Of a DNA stretch of 64,000 nucleotides, positions 12,929-25,560 are shown one piece after another (the first letter of the stretch is position 1; each line of letters starts with the position of its first letter). The notes below the pieces were generated by a model that made no database searches, was not told the DNA's origin, and worked only from the letters and a program-made list of their open reading frames with translations. Origin of the DNA: Serripes groenlandicus (lineage: Eukaryota > Mollusca > Bivalvia > Cardiida > Cardiidae); NCBI GenBank assembly GCA_031761405.1, contig JASEVX010000006.1:32048117-32112116 (forward strand), read 5' to 3'. A program made the translations under genes and the position numbers.

Positions 12929-13142
12929 TTAACTCTTTCAGCGCCGAATTGTTTAAAGAAGACTGTCCTATGTTCAAAATCGGGCATCTCCATTTCTCGT
13001 GTAATACAATGTTGTACTATTTTGATAACTAAAAGGCAAACAATGCTGATTTCAGGTGAGACAGCTCGTTACGAGCTGACTCACCTGAATCAGTATTGTT
13101 TGCAAAAACCTCAATATTGCCTTTGGCGATGAAAAAGTTAAA
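12929..13142. mobile_element. Family B palindromic MITE
   Basis: TTAACTCTTTCAGCGCCGAA left end and GCGATGAAAAAGTTAA right end. The central hairpin has arms GATTTCAGGTGAGACAGCTC and its complement around GTTACGAGC. Confidence 0.85.
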
Positions 13143-13450
13143 CAGAAACAATGATTATTGCCTTCTATAGTTCAACGGAAGGGGTGTATGCATTTGTGAA
13201 CTGTTTCTAAAACACAGCACATATGTAATATCCATGCAGTTGTTGTTGTTGTTATAAATCCATTGTTGAGCCATATGCTTCACAAATGAAATACATGTCA
13301 CACGTATTTGATGAATACGACCTAATATTAAGTTATCCTCAGGACAGTTTCTTAACATTGCCGGATTCAGAGTCGATTAAAGCAGTTAAATGGAGGAAAA
13401 TGTTATATTTGTATCTATTTTTTGAAGGGAATTCTATCTATGTCACACAT

Positions 13451-13692
13451 CGTCGGCCTCGGGTGAGGGAGGTCGCGGGTTCGATCCCCGGCTGCGTCAT
13501 ACCAAAGACTATAAAAATGGTAGTAATGGCTGCCCTTCTAGGAGCTCGGGGTTGCGGGGTTAGCATTACGAACTGACTGGCTGGTGTCAGGATAAATGGA
13601 CCAGTAGTACTGTGGTAACTTATCCAGGAAACGCCGTGATGTAACTAAACATTTGTTGAAAGCGGCGTTAAACACCAAACCATCAATCAATG
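13451..13692 (+). mobile_element. Family D SINE, 5' shortened
   Basis: B box GGGTTCGATCCCCGGC, body CTGACTGGCTGGTGTCAGG, tail GTTGAAAGCGGCGTTAAAC and CCATCAATCAATG. Confidence 0.85.
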
Positions 13693-14588
13693 ACGTCACA
13701 TGTCACCATAGATGACACGTAGTTTATTTCCTTCTGAGTGGAGAATGAATACAACACTGTGTGATGTTTCGGTTTTTTCCTTAGGACAATTTACATGGTT
13801 AAATAGGACATGTTTTATCATACAATCTTATAACATATTGTTTTTTACAAGAGGACAACATGCATATTCGTACACTGTATTCAATCCACAACAGTAGACG
13901 GCGGTTTTGAAATGTCCATTATAGTCGTTATACATGTTCGTGCTGTGTTATGGTATAGATAGGCCACGAGTTTGGGACCGGTTTGTGCAACGGCTATGGG
14001 ACTTTTACCTACCACTAATCACATCTGTTCCAAATCTGTCACAATACAACGGACGGAAATGAATAATGGCTATGTTAGACATTTCCAAACTTCCGTTTAC
14101 CGTTGTTTGATTGAATACAGTGATATAGCGTTTTGTCAAAATAGACGTGTACAACAACGGAGTGGCGTCAAGCTAAATAAGACCTCCGTGTAAATCTCGT
14201 GGCAACAGTGAAATCTCGTGAGAGTCTGCACCTAAGTAAAGTTTCACCAGAACCTTAAAGATGCCCATTTACAGACAAGAGTCACATATAAAACAAAAAG
14301 ACTAGAAATATAGCCCCACTCACTTCAAAAACAGTAACAATACCCCTCACTTCACTGATACGATTAAGTCATCTTTACACATGGCGTTATAAGTGTAAAG
14401 ATTGCATTTCACGTCTGACGGTAAAACAAAGACAATACTTCATTAGAAAATGGCAAGTTTTCCTGGAGCACAGCTCCGTTGTGACTTAATTAAAAGAAAA
14501 ATCATTTTTACATTTAAAGATCAATAACTGAATTTCGCGATTAAAACATTAATTAACTTATACAGATCTGAACACATTAAAACTTAGT

Positions 14589-14801
14589 TTAACCCTTTCG
14601 CTGCTAAAGGCAATTAAAGTCTATTGCAAACAATGCAGATTCAGGTGAGACAGCTCGTAACGAGCTGTCTCACCTGAAATCTGCATTGTTTGCCTCTTTG
14701 ACAATAAATTTTACCATATTTCCTGTTGGCCGAAGAATGGAATGGTCCAATGTTCAACATGTAAGAATCGACTTTGTGAAATTCGGCAGTGAAGGGTTTA
14801 G
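14589..14801. mobile_element. Family B palindromic MITE, opposite orientation
   Basis: TTAACCCTTTCGCTGCTAAA left; CGGCAGTGAAGGGTTTA right. The hairpin CAGATTCAGGTGAGACAGCT pairs with its complement around CGTAACG. Confidence 0.85.
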
Positions 14802-15652
14802 CATGAAACGTCTTTATCTATTCGCTGCATCCAATTTCACTGACATACATACATAATATATTAACTTAATTAATATTTTAACTCTAATAAGTTCTTATAT
14901 TTCAAATCTCTGTTCGATTTAAAAGTTATTAAGGTTTTTTTCCCCATATATTTGAGCCGCGGCGGTGGATTATGGGTCTAGTTGTAAAATGGAAACTCCA
15001 ATCAGTTTGTAAAATGTTTCAAACAGCGCTTCATAGACTGTTTCAAACAAAACTGGCATGTACACATCAACGAATCTGGCCGTTGCCATCATTACAAACA
15101 TTATACATCTCTGCTGAATACTGAAAGATATCTGTTTATTGACATGCCATTTAAATATAAAAAAGCTCTTATTAAAGGTCGTTGCTCGAACCACAAATAT
15201 GGCATCGAGACTGGTCGTCACAATTATATTGATCGTGAACTAAGAATATGTATTTATTATTTTCAATAGTTAAAGAAAAACCTTGTCGAATGTGAATTTC
15301 ATGTGTTATTTTACTGCCAAAAGTTTGATCAATTATGAACTGTATTTTTATTTTATTGGTATGTAGGCGACACCAACATTGATAGCATTTATACGTTGCT
15401 TCAAAAACGATAATATTTGTTAAATAGAATGTTTTGTACTATGGGTTTGGTGGCCTAATTACTTTCAATAAGTATTTGTCATTGTGACCATCACAATCTG
15501 GCGGGCCTGTAAATCCCAAGAATGGGTGTGCATTCAAGTCGTTTTTCCTCACATGTGTAATAAGAACGTAACGTTTGGTTTTTGAAGATCCTCACTCAAA
15601 TAGGAGACCGTACGTTTTCAAAAATTACCAACGATAACATTCCTTATAAGGA

Positions 15653-15918
15653 GACCGCCTCGGTGGTGTAGTGGTAGAGCGTCCGCCTCGTGTGCGGGAG
15701 GTCGCGGTCCGATCTCCGGTCAGGTCATACCAAAGACTTTAAACATGTTAGTAATGGATTTCCCCCTTTGGCACTCAGGGTTGTGGCGTTAGCATTACGA
15801 CCGACTCGCTGGTATCGGGTTAAATTGACCAGTAGTACTGGTAGCTTACCCAGGAAACGCCGTGATATAACTGAACATTGTTGAAAGAGGCGTAAAACAC
15901 CATGAAAACAAACACACA
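15653..15918 (+). mobile_element. Family D SINE, full length
   Basis: GACCGCCTCGGTGGTGTAGT head, GTGGTAGAGCGTCCGCCTC, then GTCGCGGTCCGATCTCC; tail GTTGAAAGAGGCGTAAAAC, then ACAAACACAC. Confidence 0.88.
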
Positions 15919-16949
15919 GATCCGTACAAGGAATTTTAAATGGGTTTGAAAGAGGTTGCATGTCAGCAAAAGCGATATTTTTGTTAGTGTGTTTCCGCCA
16001 ACTACGTGTATTTCTCCTTTGACATCTAGAATGGTAAAAAACAAATGTTACGCAAATACAACGCCGTTGACAATAGTTGATAATTAAAGAAAAAAACAAC
16101 AAAACATTTGTTTTCTGACATATGACAAAAGAACAGACAAAAGGCGTGAGTACATATATAGATTTCATTATATCTATATGTAGAATGTAAATTTCATTTA
16201 TCACCATTTATCCGATAACCTCTCCGGAGACTTTTTGACCCGGTAAATGCCGGTGTTGTTAGTTGGCTCTATATAAGTTCGGTCTCCGATAACGCGATTT
16301 TGTTTGACATATATTTGTACTGGATTAAACAAGACTCGAAACACTTTCGTAGGCAAATATTCACGTAATCAGTGATAACACCAAGACGAGGTTGCAGGTT
16401 TTTTATATACAAATCAATCAATCAATCGATCGATCTACCTGATAGAGATATATTGACTTCTTCTTGTCCTTAACTATTTCGCCTGCTGCACAAGGCGTTA
16501 ACATTCGCCTATATCAGTTAAATGGTTTATTTTGAACTATAATCGTTTGATAAATTCAAATTAAACATCTTTATTAAGACATATTCACTTAATGTAGATC
16601 TTTTAAAACATTGTGCCATTTTCTCACTTCTCAAATATTAACTTACACATCACCCAAGTCTTGACGAGATAGTCAAAAACAAAACTGCTTTTATAGTAGC
16701 AAGGAAATACAGCATCTTTCAAAATTGCTTATCACAAAAATAGTCGAAGGTCGCCTTTATATTAGTCCGCATATGGGAAATGGTACACGATGGCCTATGC
16801 GAACAATGTAGATCCACGAGCTGATCAAGGTGTTTACTTTTCACATTACTTATACAAGTGTGTTTGTAAATTCTGTCAACTTGTGCAGATTCGTATAAGA
16901 CGAAGCAGATGGTTAGGGAGATCCGAATCTACACTGTTCAGTGACCAAG

Positions 16950-17135
16950 AGGACTAGATAAGAGGGAGTGAACGGGTCTCTTCCCTACAATATTTCACTT
17001 ATTACTCAACCAAATCCTATGTTGTGGTTACTCAAAAGAATCGTCTCACCGAGACGATTCTTTTGAGTACCCACAACATAGGGTTTGAATGTCAAATAAG
17101 GATTTTAGAACATGTAAAAAATGCCCCTTATCTAG
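16950..17135. mobile_element. Family E hairpin element
   Basis: Central palindrome GTACTCAAAAGAATCGTCTC and its complement (about 17030-17081), then CCACAACATAGGGTTTGAAT and CAAATAAGGATTTTAGAACA. Confidence 0.8.
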
Positions 17136-17293
17136 AGCTCTGAACTTCACAAAAGCCAACTTGTGTAAATGTTTTCCCATTGACGGGCTCATATTGAAGT
17201 TTTGGAGGATAAAGACGTATTGATCCAAGGACCACGAATGTACAGAGGTTACACGGTGTCACCTTTGATTGATGGCTTCAGTTTTCGTGTAGT

Positions 17294-17490
17294 GTACCGG
17301 CCGGGTCATACCAAACACTTTGAAAATGGTGGTAATGGTGGATGCCCTCTTTGGCGCTCGGTTATCATTACGACTGATTGGCTGGTGTCAGGATAAATGG
17401 ACCAGTAGTACTGGTAACTTACCCAGAAAACGCCGTGATATAACTGAATTTGTTTGAAAGCGGCGTAAAACACCAAACAAACAAAACAAA
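17294..17490 (+). mobile_element. Family D SINE, head missing
   Basis: Starts at GGCCGGGTCATACCAAAC; body GATTGGCTGGTGTCAGG; tail GTTTGAAAGCGGCGTAAAAC with ACAAACAAAA. Confidence 0.85.
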
Positions 17491-17503
17491 TCATGAAGTG
17501 TAC

Positions 17504-17531
17504 GCACACACACACACACACACACATACAC
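17504..17531. repeat. CA dinucleotide microsatellite
   Basis: About twelve CA units directly after a SINE tail, as often seen where a SINE tail seeds slippage. Confidence 0.9.
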
Positions 17532-18065
17532 ACTTAACGGTGTTATGAATTAAACATCGACTTCCGGTACAGGAGTAAATGGGCGGTGCTCCAGGAAAAC
17601 CAACCTTAGTGTGGTTAATACGCGCGTGATAAATCACTTGTCTGTGGGTCCATGCTTAAAGATACAAATGGATACTGCTTTAAACATAATCTTCTCGGAA
17701 GCATTCTACGACTAATTAGCGAACAGTGAAGAGCCAGATTAATCAATCAACCAATTTCATATATAGATATGTTCTTACATTTAACGAGAAAGCTGCAGAA
17801 GGATAGTCTTAACTGTCTCGTCATTGCTTTGAAATTAAGGCCTATATATAGGCATACTAGACAATACTTTATATAGTCTCTAATAATTGTTTCCCAACGA
17901 CATCAATGAGTTATTTTTTATATCAAATGTTAACAACATTCAGACTTAAAGACACAAATGATATTGGTTTTTTTTTCAAAGAATCTGTACAGTTATTAAA
18001 TATGGGATTGTGTCTTCGCCAATCAAAGTCGACTCTTTCGTATCTGAAGGTAAAATAAAACAAGA

Positions 18066-18205
18066 CATTCTAGAAATAAGATATGACTTCAATACAACAA
18101 TACAAGCATACTACAAGAAGAAGTTCTAGAAATAAGATATGACTTCATTACAGCCATACAATTATACTAGAAGAAGAAATTCTAGAAATAAAATATATCT
18201 TCAAA
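18066..18205. repeat. Three tandem 56-bp units
   Basis: TTCTAGAAATAAGATATGAC starts at 18068 and 18124, with a third unit at 18180 (TTCTAGAAATAAAATATATC). Confidence 0.9.
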
Positions 18206-18359
18206 ACAATCAGACTAGAATTTGACCAAGTTGACCTTGTATCGATACGGGATACCTCTGAGACCAGCCGATTTTGAATGACAGAGTAATTGCTATAGCA
18301 TGTGTAACCATCTTGTTCCAATGTCGCCAGCGTGTTTAGTGACCAGTTTCTTCATGCTA

Positions 18360-18545
18360 GCTCTAGATGAGGTGCGTATTTCACATGCCAAAATCCTTAT
18401 TTGACACTCGGTTCGAGGGTACTCAAAATATTATTCTCTGTGAGACGATTGTTTTGAGTATCCACAGCATAGGGAATGGTTAGGGAATAAACAGAGATAT
18501 TAGTTGGAAAATACCAGTTTTCTCGTCTTTATCTGGTACCCTGTA
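18360..18545. repeat. Family E hairpin element, diverged
   Basis: AAAATCCTTATTTGACACTC, GGTACTCAAAATATTATTCT, GTGAGACGATTGTTTTGAG; ends near TTTATCTGG. Confidence 0.75.
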
Positions 18546-18656
18546 ATAGCAAATGAGGCATGCTGGAAAACTAACCTAATCGTTTGTAAAAGATTAGCGA
18601 ACAATGGCATAAAGTCAAAATTAACTGTGCAAACGCTGTAGGATGTTGTTAATTTG

Positions 18657-18792
18657 GTAAGTCTTTCCCTCATATGACAATTATGCAGAGAAATTACTTG
18701 TTTTGAGCAATTTCTTCTTTTGTCACTATGTTTTCAAAATGCCGTCTACTGCAGAGGTGACAGAAAGCGTCTATATGAGGGAAAGGGTTAAA
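18657..18792. mobile_element. Family A MITE, internally deleted
   Basis: GGTAAGTCTTTCCCTCATAT left end joins abruptly to GAGAAATTACTTGTTTTGAG; the right half to GAGGGAAAGGGTTAA is intact. Total length is 136 bp. Confidence 0.75.
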
Positions 18793-19486
18793 GAGAATTA
18801 CTTAAAGGGAACAGGCTGTACAAATTATTCCTAGTTTCCAACGATTCATAATTGCATTATTCATACATTCCCCAAAAGGTCCACCTTACAAAAATACTTC
18901 CATTGCAGATGTATATATATGTGTAATATAAACAATATAAATGTAATACCAAATGACAACATTGTATATATTTGGTTGAATCTACAACAGGATTTGTGAT
19001 TATGACGATGTGTTATCGTTTCGCTCGCAGGATTACGGATATAAATACTTTCTAACATAAATATAATCAAACAATAATGTAACCTGTGTTTTTTCTTTAC
19101 GCTCGAACACTTGTATAATCAATGACATAAACTTGAAGCATCCAGTGAACTGTAAACTAAACTAGAATGACCCCCCTGAAGGATGTTATTCTTTTATTTC
19201 TCTACGACAATGTGGCAGCAGTATTATTTACATAGGTGGTAAAGATAAATAATGTCGCATGAGTATTCATTCATCCGCTTGAACATTTATGTTATTTTAC
19301 TCGTTCTGACTGAGTCTTTGGTCGAGTCTTCTTGTGTAATATTTAATTTATCATAACAGTGGTCCAACTAACATTAAATAGTTTGTGGTTATGAAATAAA
19401 TTGAACACAATTTCAACACTTGAAACATTCGGACGAATACCAAGAAAGGTTTACATGGATGATTCTATCTGGTGACTGACTAGTAT

Positions 19487-19713
19487 TAACCCTTTCCCAC
19501 ATACATCAAAACTACAGCAGACGACTTTGAAAATATCTAGGCAGAAACCCTAAAGAATCTCCATGAATGAGATGTTAATTAATACATAGATTTGATAACA
19601 TGATGGCAAAAGGGGAAATTGCTCATAATGAGATATTAGTCCTTTTGCCACAATGTGTTCTCTAGTCGTCTACTGCAGAGGCATTAGACATATTCTACAT
19701 TTGGCAAAAGGCT
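19487..19713. mobile_element. Family A MITE
   Basis: TTAACCCTTTCCCACATACA left, ATTTGGCAAAAGGCTAA right; centre GGCAAAAGGGGAAATTGCTC. Confidence 0.8.
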
Positions 19714-20249
19714 AAGGCAATGACATATGCGACAAGCTCCCGAAAAAAACATGGGACGCATCCGCACAGCTTGATCTGGATCTGTACTGTTTGTCAATTA
19801 ATCATACATGATCTCAATAAACTTCCCAAGAACAGTGTGGATAAGTACCAGATAACATGGCGCATTTTATTTAAAGCTTGTAAAAGTATTGAAAGGTCAG
19901 CTCATATTGACTTTTTAAATCTTGTTTAAGATCAATCGATTCAAGATAGGATTTAAGAGTCGAACCTTTTAAGCTTTTAGAATTTTTATTCAGACTGACT
20001 TCATGTTATGTGATAATGTCTTCTTCTTTTTAAATAAAGTGTGGCATTGAAAGACAATGTAAAGCCGTGTATTCAGTATCTCCAAAAACTAACTTACTAA
20101 AACAATGTCGATGTGTTTGAGCTCGTAAATTCGATACGCATACCGGAGATTTTAAATTGTATTTAAACAATACATGGCCTTTTCGTGTTCAATGAATCGT
20201 TTGAGTTAGTCAAAGTGTTAAAGAAATAATACACGAACACATAATAGAC

Positions 20250-20412
20250 AATGAAGTGAGAGCTCAAGATAAGGGTCATTTTTCATGTTCTAAAATCATT
20301 ATTTGACACGGTAACATTGAGATGAATCTTTTGAGTAAAACCATATATCGTTTGGTTCAGCAATACGAGAGATATTGTTGGGAAAAGATCAGTTTACACC
20401 TCTTTATCACGT
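20250..20412. repeat. Family E element, old copy
   Basis: AAAATCATTATTTGACACGG, GATGAATCTTTTGAGTAAAA and GAGAGATATTGTTGGGAAAA are recognisable; the hairpin is broken. Confidence 0.6.
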
Positions 20413-20513
20413 CCTCTGATGAAGGTTACGATCGTAATGGAGGACGGAACATAAAGAAGTCGCGTTATACATGTTAGGCCCGGGGGGAAGTTACCGTTTA
20501 ATTACCATATATA

Positions 20514-20760
20514 TGAGCTGTCCCACGAGAAAACCAACATTATGGACTCTGCGTAAAGTATCGACCCTGTTTAGCCTAAGCATGCCGCGCTGGCTAACCC
20601 GGACATATACTTTTCGCCTCCTGTGTATTTTCTGTTTCAGGAATCATAACTCTATACCTCTATCCCCCTGAGACGGAATGTATCGACTCGGATTAGCCTG
20701 CGCAGGCTGATCTGGGTCGATACGTTACGCAGATTCCATAATGTTGGTAGAACGGCTCAT
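20514..20760. mobile_element. Family C element, full length
   Basis: GAGCTGTCCCACGAGAAAAC start; GTTGGTAGAACGGCTCAT end; body CACTCTATACCTCTATCC-like and GACGGAATGTATCGACTC. Confidence 0.85.
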
Positions 20761-22061
20761 ATGCTCACGGAAAAAATAGCACAGCGGACTGCAAAATTAC
20801 GAGCATTTTGTCATTGGCGAACATTTTGGTCCGTTCTCCAATTAGCGATACATTTTGGTCCGTTCTATAATTATAAGTACAGTGAAGATTTGGATCAAAC
20901 TTAACACATGCTGGCCCGAGTCTTCAATGTGTGCATGTCAAACATTGTACGTTTTCGGTTGACATGTTTAAAATACTATAGTCGATGACAGAAGATCGAT
21001 TATTGATAAATCACTGATTGGTTTCCAATTGTCATCGGATGTTTTATCATCCGTCGTCGACCTGTCCCGAACATTTTAACATTGTATACTACATTCTTAC
21101 CCTCATTCACGTATGACGAAACATTAACAAAACATTCTGTACTTCAATAACTTCAAACCGTTTTCTGGAATATCCATCATGTTTCATTTCCCAGAATTAT
21201 CTGAAAATCTGATTAGGGTTAGGTATATACTACATGATAACCATTAACAGTTTCGTGAAGTTGATGCTGATGGCACATTTTGAATGTCATTTCTTCACAC
21301 CCACACGTACAGATGGAACATGACTGTCGTCAGCGTTTATTACGTGAAGGGTTATCTATTCTTCTATTGTCTGTTCCGTTTTGTTTTCGTCGTCAACACT
21401 TGTTCTGGTGCTGACGATACAATCTAGCAGATGGATATCGTGGCTGTTGTCTCCTAAGTTTCTTATCGTATCTCAGCCCGACATCGGTGCTGCCTGCCAG
21501 ACCATCGCGATGTAAGGCATTGTCCATCAGTATACATTACGATTGTTTAAACAATAGTGAATAAGATCTTCTAACAATGCTAGCTAATAATGGTCTTATG
21601 CTACTTGCTGGTTCTGCACATAACTCTAAGAGGCTTCGCAACGATATCAATATGTTTTAAGTCAATCTTTACAAGTTTTGTTCCCTTATCTTCTACCTTA
21701 TCTGTTCTGTTAACATCATGACCAATGGTAGCAATACTGCTTTTATTTGTCTTATATATGCATTAGTTGTGCAAAAACGTTGTAGGACTTATGATAGAAC
21801 ACAGTCAAATATTGAATCGGATTGATCCAAATATCAAATACCAAATTACACAGATTAATGTATTGTTGTAATGTTAATAACAACAGTATGGCACCCTGTG
21901 GTTTTCCAAAAACGTGTTTATCAGCAGAAATATGCATTTCAAGTTGCCTGTATACGGGGAAAGGGTTAACCAAGTCGTCCGTCTTATTTCCATATAATAT
22001 AGCATACTGACTACTGTGACATAGAACCCATGCAGTTAGCAATGTTTACAGTTTCCCTTTC

Positions 22062-22262
22062 CCAAGGCGTCAAGCAAGGCTTTAACAAATGGTAGTGGTA
22101 GCTACCCTCCTTTGCACTCAGGGGTTACTAGGATAGCATAACCATTGATGCTCTGTGTCGGTATAAACTTACCATACGTACATGTAATTTACGCAGGAAA
22201 CGCCCTTTTATGACTGGAATACTGTTGAAAGCGACGGTAAACAACGTACAAACAAACAAGCC
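22062..22262 (+). repeat. Family D SINE, old copy
   Basis: GTAGTGGTAGCTACCCTC, TTACGCAGGAAACGCC and GTTGAAAGCGACGGTAAAC, then CAAACAAACAAG. Confidence 0.7.
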
Positions 22263-22458
22263 GTAAAGCATTATAATATTTTAATGCTAGTCTATATTGT
22301 AACGGGTTGGGTCACACTTGATTTTGACATACGATATCCTATAAGGAAGCACTCAACGGTACGGCTATGTGCATTGTTTCTAGCTATGGAACCGTTGACA
22401 CTTGACGTTCAACGGCATAGGAGAACTCGTGATTTGGGGGGAAGATTACTGTTTATAT

Positions 22459-22650
22459 AGTAACCCTTTCCCTCTTGTAGAATCATTGTGACACGGCTGA
22501 AACTTTTGAAAACATTGTGGCAAAAGAAGGAATTGCTCATTTTAATATTTTCAATTTTATTTAACAATTTTAATCATTTTTGGAGACTTTTCAAAGTTTT
22601 GCCTATACATTTTCAAAGTCGCCTGCTGCATATTTGATGTACGTGTTTGA
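22459..22650. mobile_element. Family A MITE, diverged copy
   Basis: GTAACCCTTTCCCTCTTGTA start, GAAAACATTGTGGCAAAAGA centre, CAAAGTCGCCTGCTGCATAT end. Confidence 0.7.
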
Positions 22651-22806
22651 ACTTTTAAAGTGTAAACCAATTGTTGCTATAAAATAATGCACTGAATTAA
22701 CATTATCTAATAAGAAATGTTATGATATTTATATGACGGGTCATACTAAAAACTTCGATGATAGATAGGTCCTCCGCATTGGCGCTAAGTGTTGCGATGA
22801 TTTCAT

Positions 22807-23015
22807 TAACCCTTTTCCTCATACGACAATTCTGCAGCAGACGACTTTAAACGTATTTTGTCAAAACATAGGTTATCCATTACAAAAAGTGGAAAACATT
22901 GTGGCAAAAGGAGAAATTGCACGTTTTGTGCAATTTCTTCTTTTGTCACTATGTTTTCAAAAAGCCGTCTGCTGCAGAGGCGTCAGAAAAGCGTCTATAC
23001 GAGGGAAAGGGTTAA
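22807..23015. mobile_element. Family A palindromic MITE, well preserved
   Basis: TTAACCCTTTTCCTCATACG at the left and ACGAGGGAAAGGGTTAA at the right. The centre is GGCAAAAGGAGAAATTGCAC, then GTTTTGTGCAATTTCTTC. Confidence 0.85.
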
Positions 23016-23491
23016 CGTTGATATAACAAACATGATGTTGATAGTGACATAAAACAGAATTATAAAATATAATGATACAATAGGTCAAGGACGTTTAAGG
23101 CGATCACCTTAATACAGCAAGAAGATTATAAAACAACCGGATTCAAATCGCTACATAAAAAGATAACGCAGTTTTTCTTTTCACGTGTACTAGGATAACG
23201 TTGTGACTTACACACACACAAACAGGGAGACGATGTTTACTTCTTAAAATTAATTGAAACCACTCAGAACATTGATCGGCCATATTTTTCCGACCGACTG
23301 TTAAGTCTATTTGTGTACATCACCGCTCATCTTACGAACGACGTAGAAAGCCATTAAGGACATTAATTACATATTTTGCCAAAGGTGATTTCCACCTGTA
23401 TAAAACCAATTTCGTTATTAACCCTTTCTTTTGAAGAACTTGTTTTGTTTCTTTGCTTGACATTATATTTATGAGCTACAGTATCAAAGCT

Positions 23492-23832
23492 GAAGCGGCC
23501 CGCCTGTTGAGCGGGAGTCCAGAGTTCGATCCCCGGTCGGATCATACGAACAACATAGTGTTAGCAATGACTTCCCGCCTAGGCGCACATAGTTGTCGGA
23601 ATAGCAATGACTTCCCCCCTAGGCGCACAGAGTTGTCGGAATAGCAATGACTTCCCCCCTAGGCGCACAGAGTTGTCGGAGTAGCAATGACTTCCCTCCT
23701 AGGCGCACAGAGTTGTCGGAATAGCATTGCAACTGATGCATCGGCGTCAAGATAGAGAATAGTGGAAGTACTTGTAAATTACCCGTGATGTAACGGAAGT
23801 ACGGTTGAAAATGAAATAAAACACAGGTCATA
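23492..23832 (+). mobile_element. Family D SINE with four 40-bp repeats in its body
   Basis: B box GAGTTCGATCCCCGGTCGG; tail CCCGTGATGTAACGGAAG and GGTTGAAAATGAAATAAAAC. A 40-bp unit (23561-23720) is repeated four times in the body with few differences. Confidence 0.85.
23561..23720. repeat. Four tandem 40-bp units
   Basis: Unit ATAGCAATGACTTCCCCCCT then AGGCGCACAGAGTTGTCGGA. Units two and three are identical; units one and four differ at two or three bases. Confidence 0.95.
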
Positions 23833-24746
23833 AGCTATATATTTTGTGAATATGGAAAAAGGGTTAAAACAAAGAAAGGTCTCTCCCTCTCTGTGTATAG
23901 TTTATGCGGACAGGTATATACTCTATTGCCTTCTTTTTTGGCATGTTTATCACTGACAACGTATTCTGTATCTTCTGGCTATTGTTTATGATTTGTATGG
24001 CCGACTAAAAACATTTTCCTTCGTCGTCTACGCCTTTACATATTTAGTCATCCGTTTACAAGAATGTGTATTCAGGTTCTGGAACGGATCTGTCTTTTTA
24101 AAACAGCGTAGCAGCTGATCTGTTTTATTAACTAATTCGAACTGCTGCTGGGTTGTTTCTTTGAATGATATCACAAATGTCTTGCTTTATCACAATAAAC
24201 ATTTAAGATTATAAATGAATTACGAACGACGTAGAAAACCATTAAATCAAATAACCTATCAAGAGGTTCTTGAAATATGTTGTTTGAAAACATAACCGAA
24301 GTTTAAATATTCTGAACACCATTGTATCACCTTTTATGAGGTAAATTAAATTTCCGTCTAATCACATGATCGACGAAGCAAGAAAAATTCAACACTGTAA
24401 TGGGAGTTCAAATAAAAATTTAAAAGGGAAATTAAGTGAGTAATGATGTATTATCTTTAACATATCATGTAAAAAGAAAAACGTTTTCGGTTTCGACTGT
24501 TATAACTTGGAAAACAGAAGTAAATATACCTGATTAAAATGGCGACCATTAGTTGTCATATAGTCCAGGTCTCTTTGAGTGTTTACGTTATTTGTTTTGT
24601 TACACTCGCCCGTCCACCACGCTTTGCATGTATTGGTCAAAGCTTTGTTTTAGCTCAGCAGATTTACTTCAAAGTTGCAAAACTTATACCTTGTGACCAG
24701 GAGAATGGAGAACCATACAGGGAACATAGCTCTAGCCTGCTTATTG

Positions 24747-24998
24747 TGTTCCGTGGAACGCTCTTGTTCTACCATAGGAACAAAATATTTAATGTTAGAC
24801 ATAGCTAATATATTATTTATATATATTTACGAAAACAATTTCATTGTGTTTTCTGTCCGTCCATTTTCTAACTTATTATCCAAATTTCTCAGGCGAAACA
24901 TATGTTCCGTGGAACGCTTTTCTTTTAGCATAGAAACAAAATATATAATGTCAGACATAGCTTATATATTATCTATATGTATTTACGAAAACAATTTT
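24747..24998. repeat. Direct duplication just upstream of ESRP exon 2
   Basis: TGTTCCGTGGAACGCTCTTG, GACATAGCTAATATATTAT and TTACGAAAACAATTTCATTG recur 156 bp later as TGTTCCGTGGAACGCTTTTC, GACATAGCTTATATATTAT and TTACGAAAACAATTTTTC. The second copy ends about 20 bp before the exon 2 acceptor. Confidence 0.9.
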
Positions 24999-25018
24999 TC
25001 CTTGACCGAACTGTTCAG

Positions 25019-25108
25019 ATTTAGGTTTACAAGAAGATCAGTCAGTGGAGTATGGGATCCGACAGGTTCAAGAAATGGCAGTTCTCATCCGCAGACTGAT
25101 AGTTGACG
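25019..25108 (+). CDS. ESRP coding exon 2 in window
   Basis: This exon encodes residues 77-105 with split codons at both ends. The peptide GLQEDQSVEYGIRQVQEM aligns with the vertebrate ESRP segment NFEKSSSVSRYGASQVEDM, at the end of the N-terminal domain. The acceptor is CTGTTCAG ending at 25018, and the donor is GACG/GTAAGT. The preceding intron is 17.9 kb, the longest in the window. A direct duplication lies immediately upstream of the acceptor. Phase is 1 on both sides, so skipping this 90-bp exon would keep the frame. Confidence 0.9.
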
Positions 25109-25219
25109 GTAAGTTTGCGTCCAAACCACATGCAACACCTAATTACGTTATTAACGTCATTGAACAAGATTTGATAACTGCAAACTTTCCAGTTACACAG
25201 GCAGCTCCTTTGCCACACT

Positions 25220-25381
25220 GTAGGAATCCGCTGTAGTCGAGTGGTTAGTGTCGGGGATTTCGAAACCGGGTGTCCCTAGTACTGGTTTGTTTACCCAGGG
25301 TTCATTAATAAGTGAACTGTCGCCGGGATATAACTGAAAAAATGTTGAAAGCGGCGTAAAACCCCAATAAATAAATACATT
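25220..25381 (+). repeat. Short family D SINE between ESRP exons 2 and 3
   Basis: GTAGTCGAGTGGTTAGTG A-box-like head, ACTGGTTTGTTTACCCAGG, then GTTGAAAGCGGCGTAAAAC and AATAAATAAATAC tail. The body is much shorter than in other copies. Confidence 0.75.
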
Positions 25382-25560
25382 TACCACACTAGTAATTACA
25401 CTGGGGTTGGTTTTCCTGGAGCATAGCTCAGCGATGAACATCATCTTCATAAATCAATGAAAAGAACACTTCCCAATCGGATGTACCGAAAGCTAGGCTC
25501 GGATTCGTGTAGGCCCAAAGTTATAGTTAAAAAGGTTGTCATAATAAGCTAGTTCAACAT

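Larger units (their letters stand above)
7070..25018 (+). other. ESRP intron 1 in window (17.9 kb)
   Basis: Opens with the weak donor GTATCC. It contains family A, B, C, D and E elements, an AT-rich 16-bp-type tandem at 10035-10195, a duplicated segment at 9525-9740, a 56-bp triplication at 18066-18205, and a direct duplication just before its 3' end. No exon-like open frame with flanking splice sites was recognised inside it. Confidence 0.8.

Noticed and set aside
15725..16207. 160-codon minus-strand open frame
   Set aside because: The low-coordinate half is an antisense SINE and the remainder shows no recognisable protein features.
24539..25106. Overlapping open frames upstream of ESRP exon 2
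   Set aside because: They cross the 156-bp duplication and the exon 2 acceptor in different frames, and the ESRP frame explains the only conserved part.
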